Source: Nocardiopsis eucommiae (lineage in GTDB: Bacteria > Actinomycetota > Actinomycetes > Streptosporangiales > Streptosporangiaceae). From it: a DNA stretch of 64,000 nucleotides. How positions within the stretch are numbered: position 1 is the first letter of the stretch; each line of letters begins with the position of its first letter. This document shows, in pieces, positions 25,628-35,230 of this stretch. The stretch covers positions 3,224,001 through 3,288,000 of the forward strand of contig CP074402.1 of assembly GCA_018388625.1 (NCBI GenBank), written 5' to 3'. The position numbers and the translations under genes are program-made. The notes under the pieces were generated by a model. It was not told where the DNA came from and did no database searches. It worked only from the letters and a program-made list of their open reading frames with translations.

Positions 25628-26250
25628 ATGCCACGGACTCCGGAACAGCACGAGGCGATGCGCGCCGCGACCCGGGAACGGGTGCGGTCCGCCGCGGTTC
25701 GGCTGTTCGCGCGCCAGGGGTTCGCGGCGGTGAACATGCGGCGGATCGCGGAGGAGGCGGGCATCAGTACCGGCTCCATCTACCGCCACTTCACCACCAA
25801 GGAGGAGCTGTTCGAGGACCTGGTCACCGAGGCCGCCACCGGCATGGGCGAGGTCGTCGCCCTGTTCCGGGGCCCGGCGACCCCGTGGAGTCCCTGCGGG
25901 CGTTCACGGAGGAGTTCCTGTCCGATCTGGCCGGAACCGGGGACTTCGTCGAGTTCTTCCAGCTCATGCACCAGGCGTTCACCCAGGGCAACTCCCCTGA
26001 GGGAGGCGCCCCCGCCGTGGCCGCACTGGTCAGCCGGAACTCGGAGCTCCTCGGCGCGACCGTGGAGCTGGTGGAGCGCGGGCAGTCCCGCGGGGCGCTG
26101 CGCCCCGGCCCCGCCGACGAGCTGGCGTCCTGCTACTTCGCCCTGCTGGACGGTCTGGTGACGATGCGGTCCGCCCTGGGCGAGCGGTGTGTGCTGCCGA
26201 GCACGTCCACGGTGATGGGTCTGCTCCTCAAGGAGGGAAACGATGGTTGA
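25628..26250 (+). CDS. TetR-family regulator (one base lost)
   Basis: 207 residues after restoring one G near 25870, which gives LFRGPGDPVESLRAFTEEFL. The helix-turn-helix domain is typical: RERVRSAAVRLFARQGFAAV followed by RIAEEAGISTGSIYRHFTTK, residues about 13-60. The C-terminal ligand domain is of the common AcrR-like kind. The ATG follows CAGGAGGGTCG. Its own promoter carries the perfect palindrome at 25592-25611, so it is autoregulated. The downstream acetyltransferase starts inside the last codons, so both are expressed together. Confidence 0.9.
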
Positions 26251-26863
26251 CGGAAGCGGGGAAACGATGCGGATCGAGGTCAGACGCGGCGACGAGCTGG
26301 GCGAGGAGTACCGGAGGGCGATCGCGGAGGTGTTCGTCGAAGGCTTCGGTGACGACCTGGCGTACTTCGCCAGGGATCCGGCCCGACTCACCGAGGCCGT
26401 CGAGCACATGCTGGTGCTGGAGCGCTTCCACGTGGCGCTGATCGACGGCCGACCGGCGGCGCTGGCCAGCCTCACCGAGGGTGACCAGGAGGCGATCGAC
26501 CACGACGCCCGCACGCTGCGCGGGCACCTGGGCCTGATCAAGGGCACCATCGCGGACCGGGTCTTCCGAACGCACTTCCAGGGTGGCACCGCCACGTCCC
26601 GACCGGGCCGCGCCGAGATCGGCTTCGTCGCCAGCGCGCGGCGTTTCCGGGGTCGGGGCGCCGCCAAGGCGGTCCTGAACCACCTCCTCGCCCTGCCCGG
26701 GTACGACGAGTACACGCTGGAGGACATCAAGGACAACAACGCGCCCGCCCTCGGGCTCTACGAACACCTCGGCTTCCGTGAGTACAGGCGGAACCCGACC
26801 AGGCACGCCCGGTGGAGCGGGTTCGACGCCTACGTGTCCATGAGGCGCACTACAGGACCGTGA
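26243..26863 (+). CDS. GNAT-family N-acetyltransferase
   Basis: 206 residues with the GNAT core: AEIGFVASARRFRGRGAAKA for the acetyl-CoA loop and ALGLYEHLGFREYRR near the C-terminus. ATG 26243 has AAGGAGG seven bases upstream and overlaps the TetR stop codon region, so it is co-translated. The substrate is unknown; being in a TetR autoregulated unit suggests inactivation of the molecule the regulator senses. Its stop converges with and overlaps the VOC gene by 14 bases. Confidence 0.87.
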   Translation: MVDGSGETMRIEVRRGDELGEEYRRAIAEVFVEGFGDDLAYFARDPARLTEAVEHMLVLERFHVALIDGRPAALASLTEGDQEAIDHDARTLRGHLGLIKGTIADRVFRTHFQGGTATSRPGRAEIGFVASARRFRGRGAAKAVLNHLLALPGYDEYTLEDIKDNNAPALGLYEHLGFREYRRNPTRHARWSGFDAYVSMRRTTGP

Positions 26864-27173
26864 CGTCCACCCTGCGGCCGTCGGGGTCGGTCAGCAGGTG
26901 CTCGCCCCGGGAGAGCGGCGGGTCGGTCTCCGTCACGTCCAGGGCCAGGCTCAGCCTGAGGTCACCGGCCCGGTGAACGTCGGGGGCCGGGTGGATCTCC
27001 AGGACCGGCCCCAGGGGAAGCCTGCTGGAGTAGCGCCTCGGCCCGTCCGGGCCGGGCTCCTCACCGAAGGCGAGGCCGAGCGCGTTGTAGAAGTCCCGGC
27101 ACTCTTCCGCCCGGGAGGTGTACAGGACGATGGCGTCGAGGCAGGCGTGCGTGGCGAAGAGGGGTTCCGGCAT
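26850..27173 (-). CDS. VOC-superfamily (glyoxalase/bleomycin-resistance fold) protein
   Basis: 107 residues, one short vicinal-oxygen-chelate domain. LDAIVLYTSRAEECRDFYNA and LGLAFGEE form the first beta-alpha-beta-beta-beta unit, and SRGEHLLTDPDGRRVDVTVL, with the typical DPDGRR turn, closes the second. Too little distinguishes an enzyme from a drug-binding protein. There is no operon partner on its strand. Confidence 0.82.
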   Translation of the reverse strand: MPEPLFATHACLDAIVLYTSRAEECRDFYNALGLAFGEEPGPDGPRRYSSRLPLGPVLEIHPAPDVHRAGDLRLSLALDVTETDPPLSRGEHLLTDPDGRRVDVTVL

Positions 27174-27586
27174 GGACGTCCCTACTGATCAGAGGGGGCG
27201 AGGAGGGGCGTGGTCACCCCCGATCCCAGTCTGCGCGGCGGGTGCGTGGGCCACAAGCGCGGGGTTCCCGGCTGTGGACAACTCCCTCAGAGAGTCCAGG
27301 GGGCGCAGAACCGGACACCCTGGTGACCCGGCACCCGCGCCTGGCACCCGGCGGGCCCGCACCCGCGCCCACGTCCCGGAGATGAGCTCGGCACTCGGGT
27401 GACCGGCCCCGGTTCCGGTGACGACGACCCCTCCTCGCGGAGTCGGCGCAGCGCGGCGCCCGTGGCCACGGAACGCCCGCCTCCCGCCCGAAGGTCCGCA
27501 CCCCGTCCCGGTGATGACGGCCGAGTGGGCCCTCCAGCCGAACCGACGTGTTCACCCCGGAGTACGGCGAGTGGCCAGGACCGCCC
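27174..27586. other. Gene-free stretch
   Basis: Between the VOC and methyltransferase genes. Open frames here have no recognisable protein and no ribosome site that I trust. It holds the VOC promoter and G/C-rich short inverted repeats but no clear RNA or mobile element. Confidence 0.5.
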
Positions 27587-28369
27587 CTAGGCCCGTTCCG
27601 GCAGCCGGTAGACGGACACGTGCGAGCGGGAGTCACCGGTGAAGGGGGCGCCCTTCCAGTCGGCGTGCCGGGACTCCAGCTCGAAACCGGCCATCTGCGC
27701 CATGAGGTCGAGTTCGGACGGCCACACGTACCGCTGCTTCACGCGGATCACGCTGGGCTCGCCGCCCTTCTCGAACCGGATGTGGTGCGAGACCAGGTGC
27801 TGGTGTTCGAGGTCGAAGGTGTCCAGCCCCACGTACCCGTCGCGGTGGGCGAACACCAGGCCGTCCTGGCCGGGAGGAAGCCGCCGCAGGCTGGGCACGC
27901 CCAGTTCCACCACGAACCGTCCGCCGGGCCCGAGGTGGCGGGCGGCGTTGCGGAAGCACTCGACCTGCTCGGCCTGGGTGAGCAGGTTCGAGATCGTGTT
28001 GTAGACCAGGTACACCAGCGAGTGGTCGCCGGGGACCCTCGTGGTGGCCATGTCACCGACCACCACGGGGATGGTCGCCTCGTCGGCCTTGGTGCGCAGC
28101 CGCTCGACCATCGCCGGGGAAAGCTCGACTCCGGTGACCGGGACGCCCCGGGCCGCCAGGGGAACCGCGATCCTCCCGGTGCCGATCGCGAACTCCAGGG
28201 CCCCGCCGTTCCCCGCGAGCGCGGCCAGCGCCGCCACGGCGGGATCCACCTCCTCGGGCGCGAACATCCCCTCACCGGGGGTGTCGTAGGAACGCGCCAT
28301 CTCGGCGTCCCACACCGGGGACGGGGCGGACGGTGCGCGGGGCTCCGGTACCGGTTCAGCGTCAGTCAT
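27587..28369 (-). CDS. Class I SAM-dependent methyltransferase
   Basis: 260 residues. The SAM-binding region is LAGNGGALEFAIGTGRIAVP (motif I variant with EFAIGTGR), then PVTGVELSPAMVERLR (acidic loop Glu) and VVVGDMATTRVPG. The remainder, with RRLPPGQDGLVFAHRDGYVG and VWPSELDLMAQMAGFELESR, matches the broad methyltransferase group annotated as small-molecule methylases. The ATG at 28369 begins MTDAEPVPEP, a low-complexity lead; the conserved part starts at VWDAEMARSYD. Substrate unknown. Confidence 0.9.
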   Translation of the reverse strand: MTDAEPVPEPRAPSAPSPVWDAEMARSYDTPGEGMFAPEEVDPAVAALAALAGNGGALEFAIGTGRIAVPLAARGVPVTGVELSPAMVERLRTKADEATIPVVVGDMATTRVPGDHSLVYLVYNTISNLLTQAEQVECFRNAARHLGPGGRFVVELGVPSLRRLPPGQDGLVFAHRDGYVGLDTFDLEHQHLVSHHIRFEKGGEPSVIRVKQRYVWPSELDLMAQMAGFELESRHADWKGAPFTGDSRSHVSVYRLPERA

Positions 28370-28665
28370 CCGGGCACGGTAGCGCCGGTCCGCGGCCGAG
28401 CGCCAGGGGATTTCGGGTCCGGATCCCCAGCACGTCGGGGATCCGCGTCCCGGTCAGCGGCCTCCGGGGCGGGGATCCGGAGGCGGTGACCGCGCATCCG
28501 GTCGACCTCGCGGCCCGCCCGGACGCGGAACGGTCCCGCGACCGGCTTCCCACTGCGGAATCTTAGCGTTCTGCCCTCCTTGTGGTCCTATGTCACTACG
28601 CATAGCATCAGCGCGGCCCCACCGGGTCACGAAGATCATCAGCACCCTCACCCCAGGGAGACCCC

Positions 28666-29229
28666 ATGCTGAGACGCGTCCTCACACCCCTCCTGGTCGC
28701 GCTGAGCGCACTGGCACTCACGCTGGCGGGCACCGTCACGGCGAGCGCCGCCGAGCAGTCCCAGAACCCCACCGTCCTCTACTACGACTCCAGCCAGGCC
28801 GCCGAGTTCACCTCCGTCGTCGCCTCGGCCGTCGACGTGTGGAACTCCAGCGTCGACAACGTCCGTCTGGAGCCCGCCTCCGCCGGGCAGCGCGCAGAGA
28901 TCCGTGTCATCGCCGACGACGGCTGGCCCCGCGCCCACCTCGGGCCGGTGCGTCCCGGCGGTCAGGTCACCGTCTGGATGGGCCGCCAGGGCACCGCCGA
29001 GGGCCACGACCCGCTGCGGATCGCCGCGCACGAGCTGGGCCACAGCCTGGGTCTGCCCGACGCCAAGCCCGGCCCCTGCTCCTCCCTGATGTCGGGCTCC
29101 ACCGGCGGGGTGGGCTGCACCAACGCCCAGCCCAACGCCTCCGAGCAGGCGCGGGTCGAGGCCAACTACGGTGGCGGGCTCGCCGGTCAGCAAGTCGCTG
29201 ACGGACAGCTCCTGGTCGACCGCCACTAG
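28666..29229 (+). CDS. snpA: Snapalysin-type secreted zinc metalloprotease
   Basis: 187-residue exported protease of peptidase family M7. Residues 1-29 are a signal peptide (two arginines, a hydrophobic core, then ASA). The mature part opens with PTVLYYDSSQAAEF and contains the metzincin-like zinc site HELGHSLGLPD at residues 122-132, where two His and Asp bind zinc and Glu is the base. Cysteines in GPCSSLMSG and GVGCTNAQ probably form the conserved disulfide. Streptomyces snapalysins are usually next to a LysR activator; none is present here. The promoter lies in the 296 bases upstream, in which TTAGCG and TATGTC are only weak -10 candidates. Confidence 0.95.
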   Translation: MLRRVLTPLLVALSALALTLAGTVTASAAEQSQNPTVLYYDSSQAAEFTSVVASAVDVWNSSVDNVRLEPASAGQRAEIRVIADDGWPRAHLGPVRPGGQVTVWMGRQGTAEGHDPLRIAAHELGHSLGLPDAKPGPCSSLMSGSTGGVGCTNAQPNASEQARVEANYGGGLAGQQVADGQLLVDRH

Positions 29230-29236
29230 GAACACG

Positions 29237-29266
29237 GGAGGGCCGGCGCTGTCGCGCCGGCCCTCC
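29237..29266. terminator. Bidirectional terminator behind snpA and the phosphoesterase
   Basis: GGAGGGCCGGCGC pairs perfectly with GCGCCGGCCCTCC around a four-base TGTC loop, in the 51 bases between converging genes. Confidence 0.9.
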
Positions 29267-29280
29267 TCCTGTCGCTCGGG

Positions 29281-31157
29281 CTACTCCACGACCTCGAACT
29301 CCAGGGTGTCGGTGAACGTGCGTCCGTGGACGTCGGTGGCGGTCACCTCGGCGGTGTGCCCACCGGTCTCGAGGTCCTCGGGCAGGTCGAACCGCCACAG
29401 GTGCATGGTGCGGTCGGCGACACTGCCGCCGTGGACCAGCTGCTGGGCGACGGCGTGGGGGTCGGAGTACTCCGCGCCGACGTTGACGCCCTCACCACGG
29501 AGCCGCTGGGTGCGCTCGGCCTTCGTGGCGGGGGCTCCGTCGAGGCTGACCTCCACGGTGGCGCCGGTGGAGCCGAGGAAGAGGTTGGTGGTCAGCCAGG
29601 TGCCGCCCGCCAGGTCCTCGGCGCCGACCACCAGTGGCTCCGCGAGCTCGGGAGCGTCACCGACGGGGTCGGAGTTCCACTCGCGGCGCTCGGTGTACCA
29701 CGCGCGGTAGGTCGGGCTGTTCAGACCGAGCTGGGTCTGCACGTCGTCGGGCTCGCCGGTGACGGTGTAGCGCTCCCGGAACTGGTTGCCCTCGATGTCG
29801 AGGGTCACCACGCCCGGGCGCCCGCCGTCACGGCCGAGGGCCGTGGGGTATCCGTCCTCACCGACCTCGCCGGAGTACCAGTCACCCGAGATCGCGCCCA
29901 CCGTGAGGTGGGGAAGGGCAGACCCTCGATCCCGAAGAGCTCCCGCCAGCCCTCGACGTCGTCGCCCGTCCGCAGGTTCTCGATGCTGTGGCTGTGTCCG
30001 GCCACCGCGACGGCCTCACGGCCTTCGAGGAGTTCGTGGACCCGCGCGACCTGGTCGACCTGGTGGACCGGGGAGCCCTCGTCGGCGTAGTTGAGCAGTC
30101 CGATGTGGCCCGCCACGACGACCAGCTTGTCCTCGTCCACGTGGGCCAGGTCCTGTTCGAGCCAGGTGAGCTGGTCGTCGCTGATCCGGCCGTTGTAGGA
30201 CGCCCGGCCGTCGGGGGCGCAGTGCTCCTCGATGCCCTCGGGGCTGTCGTCGGCCGCCGTGCAGGGGTAGTCGACGGTGTTCAGGGCCACGACGTGCGCG
30301 TCACCGACCTCGTACGAGTAGTACGCGGGGGCCAGCGCCGAGCGGAAGGTGTCGAAGGCGTGCTCCGCGCCGGGGGCGTCGAAGTCGAGGTCGTGGTTGC
30401 CGGGCAGGAAGCGCGCCGGCCCGTTGGTCTCGGCGACCAGTTCCCTGATGTCGGGGTAGAGCGACAGGTCGTCACCGGCGACGTCACCGACGAAGAGCGT
30501 GCCGCAGCCCGCGTAGTCGTCCCGCTCGGACAGGTCCTTGATGGCCCCGGCGCGCGCGTACTCGATCTCCTGCCGGTCATAGGTCTGGAGGTCACCGGCG
30601 ATGACGCAGCTCTGCTCCTCGGCGGCGGTCAGTTCGCTCTCCACGAGGGGGAAGTTGACCTCCGACGGCAGTGGGCCGGTGGGCTCGATGCCGCCGTAGC
30701 GCAGGTCCGGGGAGCCCTCGGGCAGGTGGTTGTAGTGGAACTGCGGGACGTTGTGCTCGTCCAGCGGCACCTGGTAGCCGGACGGCTGCGTGATCGACAC
30801 GGTCATGTTGTCGAACGCGGGCAGCTCGTACCGGCCCAGGTCGTCGGTGCGGACCACGTCGCGGCCGTTGGTGACCACGACACCGGCGAGGCCGGTCTCG
30901 CCCTCGCTGGCGCCGTCGCGGTCGGTGTCGACGAACACCGTTCCGTGGAGCAGCGGGGTGTCGGGAGCGTCGGCGGGGGTGCGGACGACCTCGATCCCGC
31001 CTCGGTAGACGGAGTCGTCCCCGTCGTTCGCGGGCGCCGCCACGGCCGGGGCGATCGCCACGGTCAGGGAGGCGGTGAGGGCGACGACCGTCGAGGCGGT
31101 CAGCGCGGCGCGGAGGCCGCGGCGGGTGTGTTCGGTGGGGGTGTGTGTCGTGAGCAT
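29281..31157 (-). CDS. Secreted calcineurin-like phosphoesterase with MetallophosN and MetallophosC domains (one base lost)
   Basis: 625 residues after restoring one C in the run near 29917, giving GLPFPHLTVGAISGDWYSG. From ATG 31157: a signal peptide with twin arginines (HTRRGLRAALTAST, ending AVAAPA), a prealbumin-like N-domain (LLHGTVFVDTDRDG to RTDDLGRYELPAF, about 60-130), the metallophosphatase core with FVGDVAGDDLSLY, FLPGNHDLDFDAPG and AVAGHSHSIENL, and a C-terminal beta-domain ending DTLEFEVVE. The Asp, Asn and His metal ligands are in place. Such proteins act outside the membrane on phosphate esters, possibly of cell-wall origin. The substrate is not known. Confidence 0.9.
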
Positions 31158-31506
31158 GCGGTTGCTCTCCGATACGTGAGGGGACCTGTCCGGTCGGGGG
31201 ACCGGACCAACGCCACCTTCCTCGACACGGCTGAACGCGGGCACAGGCCCCAGCGAACGGACACCCACGGTTCGGTGACGGCTGGTCTCACTCGGTGACC
31301 GGGCACCCCCGACGAAAGTCGGTACGGACCCTCCACCAAAGGGCCCACCCGGGGCCGCGTGTCGTCTTCTTAGGCGACACGACGGAGCGTCCCGCAGGTG
31401 GATGTCCGGGAGGGTGCGGCGGGCCTAGCGTGGAGTACGTAGCCAGGGGGTCCGGTCCCGCACCACGACGGGGGCCGGACCCCGGAAGAGACTGAGGAGT
31501 CCCGCG
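31158..31506. promoter_or_regulatory. Divergent promoter region with GAAA-centred palindrome
   Basis: The 349 bases between the phosphoesterase and the PLD-N gene hold CCGACGAAAGTCGG at 31309-31322 (arms CCGAC/GTCGG around GAAA), a second inverted repeat CGTGTCG-N10-CGACACG at 31358-31381, and TAGCGT at 31426-31431 as a -10 candidate for the rightward gene. A sister palindrome occurs at 58535-58548, upstream of an unpaired histidine kinase. Confidence 0.5.
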
Positions 31507-31767
31507 ATGACACTGCTGAACCTGTTCGAGTCGATGACCCCCGAGACCGGGATCGCCCTGGTTCTCATGATCGGCGCCCTGCTGGTGGGTCTGGCGGCGA
31601 TCGTGCTCATCATCGCCGCCGTGTTCAGCATCCTGTTCTCCCGGCTGGACGTCCCCATGAAGCTCGTCTGGATCATCCTCGTCTTCCTCGCGCCCCTGAT
31701 CGGCGCGATCCTGTGGTTCCTGATCGGACGGAACCGGGTTCCGGCCCAGCAGTACGGGTACCGCTGA
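31507..31767 (+). CDS. Small membrane protein with PLD-N (phospholipase D nuclease N-terminal) domain
   Basis: 86 residues, two helices: ALVLMIGALLVGLAAIVLII and a second in LVWIILVFLAPLIGAILWFL followed by the family GRNR end. The PLD-N domain also occurs alone as a small stress-linked membrane protein in actinobacteria; it lacks any catalytic HKD motif. GAGGAGTCCCGCG precedes the ATG. A strong terminator follows. Confidence 0.9.
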   Translation: MTLLNLFESMTPETGIALVLMIGALLVGLAAIVLIIAAVFSILFSRLDVPMKLVWIILVFLAPLIGAILWFLIGRNRVPAQQYGYR

Positions 31768-31780
31768 CCCTCCGCCGCGC

Positions 31781-31815
31781 ACGGGCCCGAGCCACCGTCC
31801 GGGGCTCGGGCCCGT
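31781..31815. terminator. Bidirectional terminator after PLD-N and carboxylesterase genes
   Basis: ACGGGCCCGAGCC pairs perfectly with GGCTCGGGCCCGT, a 13-base-pair stem with nine-base loop, between converging genes. Confidence 0.88.
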
Positions 31816-31829
31816 CCTCGTGTCGGGGG

Positions 31830-33181
31830 TCAGGAACGGTGCACGGTGAGGCTCTCCGTGGCGGCTTCGGCGCTGCTCGTGGAGACCGCCCCGGTGCGGG
31901 CGAAGTCCGCCCACACCCGCCGCACCGCTCGGCCGCGCCGGTCGAGCTCCGCCCAGCCGGTGCGGCCGACGAGCCTGGTGTTCTCCCAGGCCTCCCGGTT
32001 GCCGAGCAGCAGGGGAGGTCCACGATGTGGGCGGCGCCGTAGGGGCTGCCCTCCGGCCGCCAGGTGACGGTGTAGCGGGTGGCCCTGCCGCCGGACCTGC
32101 GGTGGTGACGGGCGAAGCGCTTGGTCGGACCCGTGTAGATGCGGTACGTGGTGGCCCACACCAGGATCCGGCGCAGGACCGGGCCGGCCAGGGGCAGGGC
32201 GGCCAGGCGCTGGATCGGCGGAAGGAACTCGGCGAACAGCCCGGTCTCCTCGCTGGTCGCCCCGATCAGCAGGTCGATCCCGGGGGCCGCCGCTTCCCAG
32301 GCGCGGAGCCGGAGGGTCTCGGCGGGCAGGGGTGCGTGCCCGTACTGGGTGCCGAACGGCATGGCGCTGGCCAGGCCGTGCCCCTTGGCGGCGGCACTCG
32401 CCCGTTCTTCGAGGGCGACCAGGTCGGCGGCGCTGGCCTCCGGGTCGGGCACGCCGACGGCCCGCCCCATGGCCTCGGACATCCGGGACCGTCCGGTGAT
32501 GATGCCCAGCGGGGCGCTCTGGACCACGGCGCGACGGAACAGACCCTCGGCGCCCTGGCTGATCATGAGGTGGGCGACGGCGTCGCCTCCGGCGGACTGA
32601 CCGAAGAGGGTGACCAGCTCCGGGTCGCCGCCGAAAGCCGCGATGTTGGCCCGGACCCACCGCAGCGCCTGGATCTGGTCGAGGAGGCCGAGGTTGGCGG
32701 GGGCGGTGTCTCCGAGGCGCAGGTAGCCCAGCACCCCCAACCGGTAGGTGATTGCCACGACGATGACGCGCTGCTCGGTGACGAGCCGGGTGGGGTCGAA
32801 GATCTCCATGTCCCCGGCTCCGGTGACATAGGAACCGCCGTGGATCCACACCATGACGGGCAGGCGCTCGTCCTCGGTGACGTCAGCGGGGAAGGTGACC
32901 GAGAGCCGCTGGCAGTCCTCGTCGTGGCGGCCCACCGAGACCCCGTCGACCGCCGCCGAGACCACCTTGGAGGTGAGCTGCGGTGAGGCGGGTCCGGGCC
33001 GGGTGGCCTGGAAGGGCTCGGTGAACGGCGGCACGGGCCGGGGCGGCGCGAACCGTTCGGCGCGCGCGTAGGGGACGCCGAGCGCGCGGACCACCTCGCC
33101 CCGCACCACGCCGACGACGGGTCCGGTCGGGGTCTCGACGCGGCGGAGCTCGTCCCGGGCGACGGAGGTCTGTTCAGTCAT
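31830..33181 (-). CDS. Type B carboxylesterase (one base lost)
   Basis: Alpha/beta-hydrolase of the p-nitrobenzyl esterase/cholinesterase family, cytoplasmic, 450 residues after repair. Landmarks in order: GVPYARAERFAPP, EDCQRLSV, the oxyanion hole VMVWIHGGSYVTGAG, LLDQIQALRWVRANIAAFGG, and the nucleophile elbow FGQSAGGDAVAHL. The charge-relay Glu is near GATSEETGLFAEF. One C is missing near 32010; repair gives HIVDLPLLLGNREAWENTRL and the C-terminus SAEAATESLTVHRS. It is shorter than the usual 490-550. ATG 33181 was chosen; an ATG nine bases earlier is equally possible. Confidence 0.9.
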
Positions 33182-33293
33182 GGTTCCCATCCTGGTGCGG
33201 GGCACGCCGTCGACACCGCGTTCGGAGGTGCGACACCCGACGCGAGGATAGTCCACACCGACCTCCGGAGTCGGACGCGGCGGGAGCGTCGGC

Positions 33294-34068
33294 TCAGAAC
33301 CGGCTCCCGGGGACGGCCACACTGACCCTCCCCCGAAGGCCTCCCGCGCGTGTCGGCGGCCCTCGTCCCAGTCGGCGGGGCTGGCGAAGTGGGTGAGCAC
33401 CAGGTGGCGCGCGTCGGCCTCGGCGGCCAGCTCCCCGCCATCCGGGCCGTGAGGTGGCCGTGTCCGTGCAGGGCCTGCTCATCCGCCTCCAGGTAGGTGG
33501 CCTCGCACACGAACAGGTCGGCCTCACGGGCGGCCTCCGCCACCGGGGCGCAGTGGCCGGTGTCGGAGGAGAACGCCACGGTACGGCCGTCCGGTGCCTC
33601 GAAGCGCAGCGCGGCCGAGGGCACGCTGTGGTGCGCCGCGAACGAGCGGAACGCCACCCCGTCCACCTCGTGCACGGTCCGGCCGTCCCTCGGCATCGCC
33701 GTGATCCCGAAGGACTGCGTGATGGGCTGGTTCATGGTCGGCAGGGTGGGGATGCCGAAAACCGCGTCGAAGGCGGCCACCCGGTGGGCCTCGCCCTCCG
33801 GGAGGAACAGCGGGACGCGGGGCAGCACCTCCGGGAAGGTCCACCGGTAGGCCCAGGCCATGAGGTCCAGGCTGTGGTCGGCGTGCATGTGCGTCACGAC
33901 GATCCCGCGCAGCTGGTCGAGCCCGTACCGGGAACAGTAGGCGAGCAGCGACCCGGGCCCGGCGTCGACCAGGACCAGACCGGTCTCCGTGTGGAGCAGG
34001 TAGCAGGAGGCGGGTCCCTCCTTGGTGGGGGCGGTCGCGTTCGATCCGAGGATCTCCAGTTCCAGCAT
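33294..34068 (-). CDS. Metallo-beta-lactamase-fold hydrolase (two bases lost)
   Basis: 258 residues after repair, of the RNase Z/YhfI-like group. The zinc site is THMHADHSLDL with the HxHxDH motif, followed by HSVPSAALRFEAPDGR, FSSDTGHCAP and a late HGHGHLTARMAGE. Bases are lost near 33436 (restoring MAGELAAEADARHLVLTHFA) and near 33335 (restoring AFGGRVSVAVPGSRF). It starts 61 bases after the ABC ATPase gene on the same strand and is probably the fifth cistron of that operon. A phosphodiesterase or lactonase acting on the imported compound would fit, but nothing in the sequence settles this. Confidence 0.85.
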
Positions 34069-34129
34069 CGTGTTCCTCTCGTGGTGCGGGGTGACGGTGG
34101 TCGTCGGGCGAGGCGGGGCCGGGGTCCGT

Positions 34130-35230
34130 TCAGGCCCGGGGTGAGAGCAGGGTGGCCCGCCCCGGGGCCACCGCCAGCGACACCGACCGGCCGATCCGGG
34201 CGTCCGGTGGCACCCGGACCCCCAGGAGGCGCTCCCCCGCCCGGACGGTGAGGTGCACGCCGTCGCCGGTGAACTCCGAGTGCGTCACCTCCGCGAGCAG
34301 TGCCGCCGCGTCCGCGTCGTCCGTGACCGTGAGACTGTCGTGGCGCAGCAGCAGCCGGACGGCCCCGTGCCCGGTGGGTCGCACCGCCAGGTCGCCGACC
34401 GGGATCCGCCAGCGTCCGTCCAGGGTCACGGCGTGCCCGTCGGCGACTTCGGCGTCCAGGAGCACCGCGCCGGCCAGGAAGTCCGCGACGAACGCGTCCA
34501 CCGGGTCGTCCCAGAGCCGTTGGGGCGTGTCGAACTGGACCAGTCTCCCGTCACGCAGCAGGGCGATCCGCGATCCCAGGGACAGGGCCTCGCGTTGGTC
34601 GTGGGTGACGATGAGGGTGGCGCACTCGGTGGCGGCCAGCATGGCGGCCAGTTCCCGGCGCAGTCCCCCGCGCAGCTGCGGGTCCAGCGCGGCCAGGGGT
34701 TCGTCCAGGAGCAAGGCGTCGGGCTGGATGGCGAGCGCCCGAGCCAGGGCGACCCGCTGGCGCTGCCCTCCGGAGAGCTGGTCGGGGCGGCGTTCGGCGA
34801 GGTCGGAGAGGTGCGTCAGCTCCAGCATCTCCCTGACCCGCTCCTCGCGGCGAGGCGTCGCGGTGCCACGGGCGCGCAGCCCGTAGCCGATGTTGGCGGC
34901 CACGCTCATGTGCGGGAAGACCGCGTAGTTCTGTGGGACGAGGCCGATGTCGCGCCGGGCCGGGCTGAGGCCGGTGATGTCGCGCCCGGCCAGGCCGACG
35001 GCCCCCTCCGCGACGGGGACCAGCCCGGCCACGGCCCGCAGCGTCGTGCTCTTGCCGCAGCCCGACGGGCCGATGACGGCGACCGTCTCGGCCGGGGCCA
35101 CGTCCAGGGAGACGTGCTCCACCGCCGTCGTGGAGCCGTAGCGCACGGTGAGGTCGTCCACGGTCAGCCCGGCCGGGCGTACGGCGGTCGGCGTGGGGTC
35201 AGTGGTGGGTACGGCGGCTGGGGTGCTCAC
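34130..35230 (-). CDS. ABC transporter ATPase (iron/polyamine/phosphonate uptake type)
   Basis: 366-residue nucleotide-binding subunit. Walker A is GPSGCGKST at 54-62, then the Q-loop LVPQNYAVFPHMSVAANI, the signature LSGGQRQRVALARALA, Walker B ALLLDEPLAALD and the switch histidine in IVTHDQREALSL. After residue 250 a TOBE domain (AVRLLLRHDSLTVTD to RIGRSVSLAVAPG) marks the PotA/FbpC/PhnT class. It overlaps the upstream permease stop by four bases. Lipoprotein and two permeases complete the importer; the substrate class (ferric ion, polyamine or aminoethylphosphonate) is not decided by these features. Confidence 0.93.
   Translation of the reverse strand: MSTPAAVPTTDPTPTAVRPAGLTVDDLTVRYGSTTAVEHVSLDVAPAETVAVIGPSGCGKSTTLRAVAGLVPVAEGAVGLAGRDITGLSPARRDIGLVPQNYAVFPHMSVAANIGYGLRARGTATPRREERVREMLELTHLSDLAERRPDQLSGGQRQRVALARALAIQPDALLLDEPLAALDPQLRGGLRRELAAMLAATECATLIVTHDQREALSLGSRIALLRDGRLVQFDTPQRLWDDPVDAFVADFLAGAVLLDAEVADGHAVTLDGRWRIPVGDLAVRPTGHGAVRLLLRHDSLTVTDDADAAALLAEVTHSEFTGDGVHLTVRAGERLLGVRVPPDARIGRSVSLAVAPGRATLLSPRA

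Noticed and set aside
27214..27636. Minus-strand frame in the gap before the methyltransferase
   Set aside because: Arginine-rich composition, no ribosome site and no recognisable motif.
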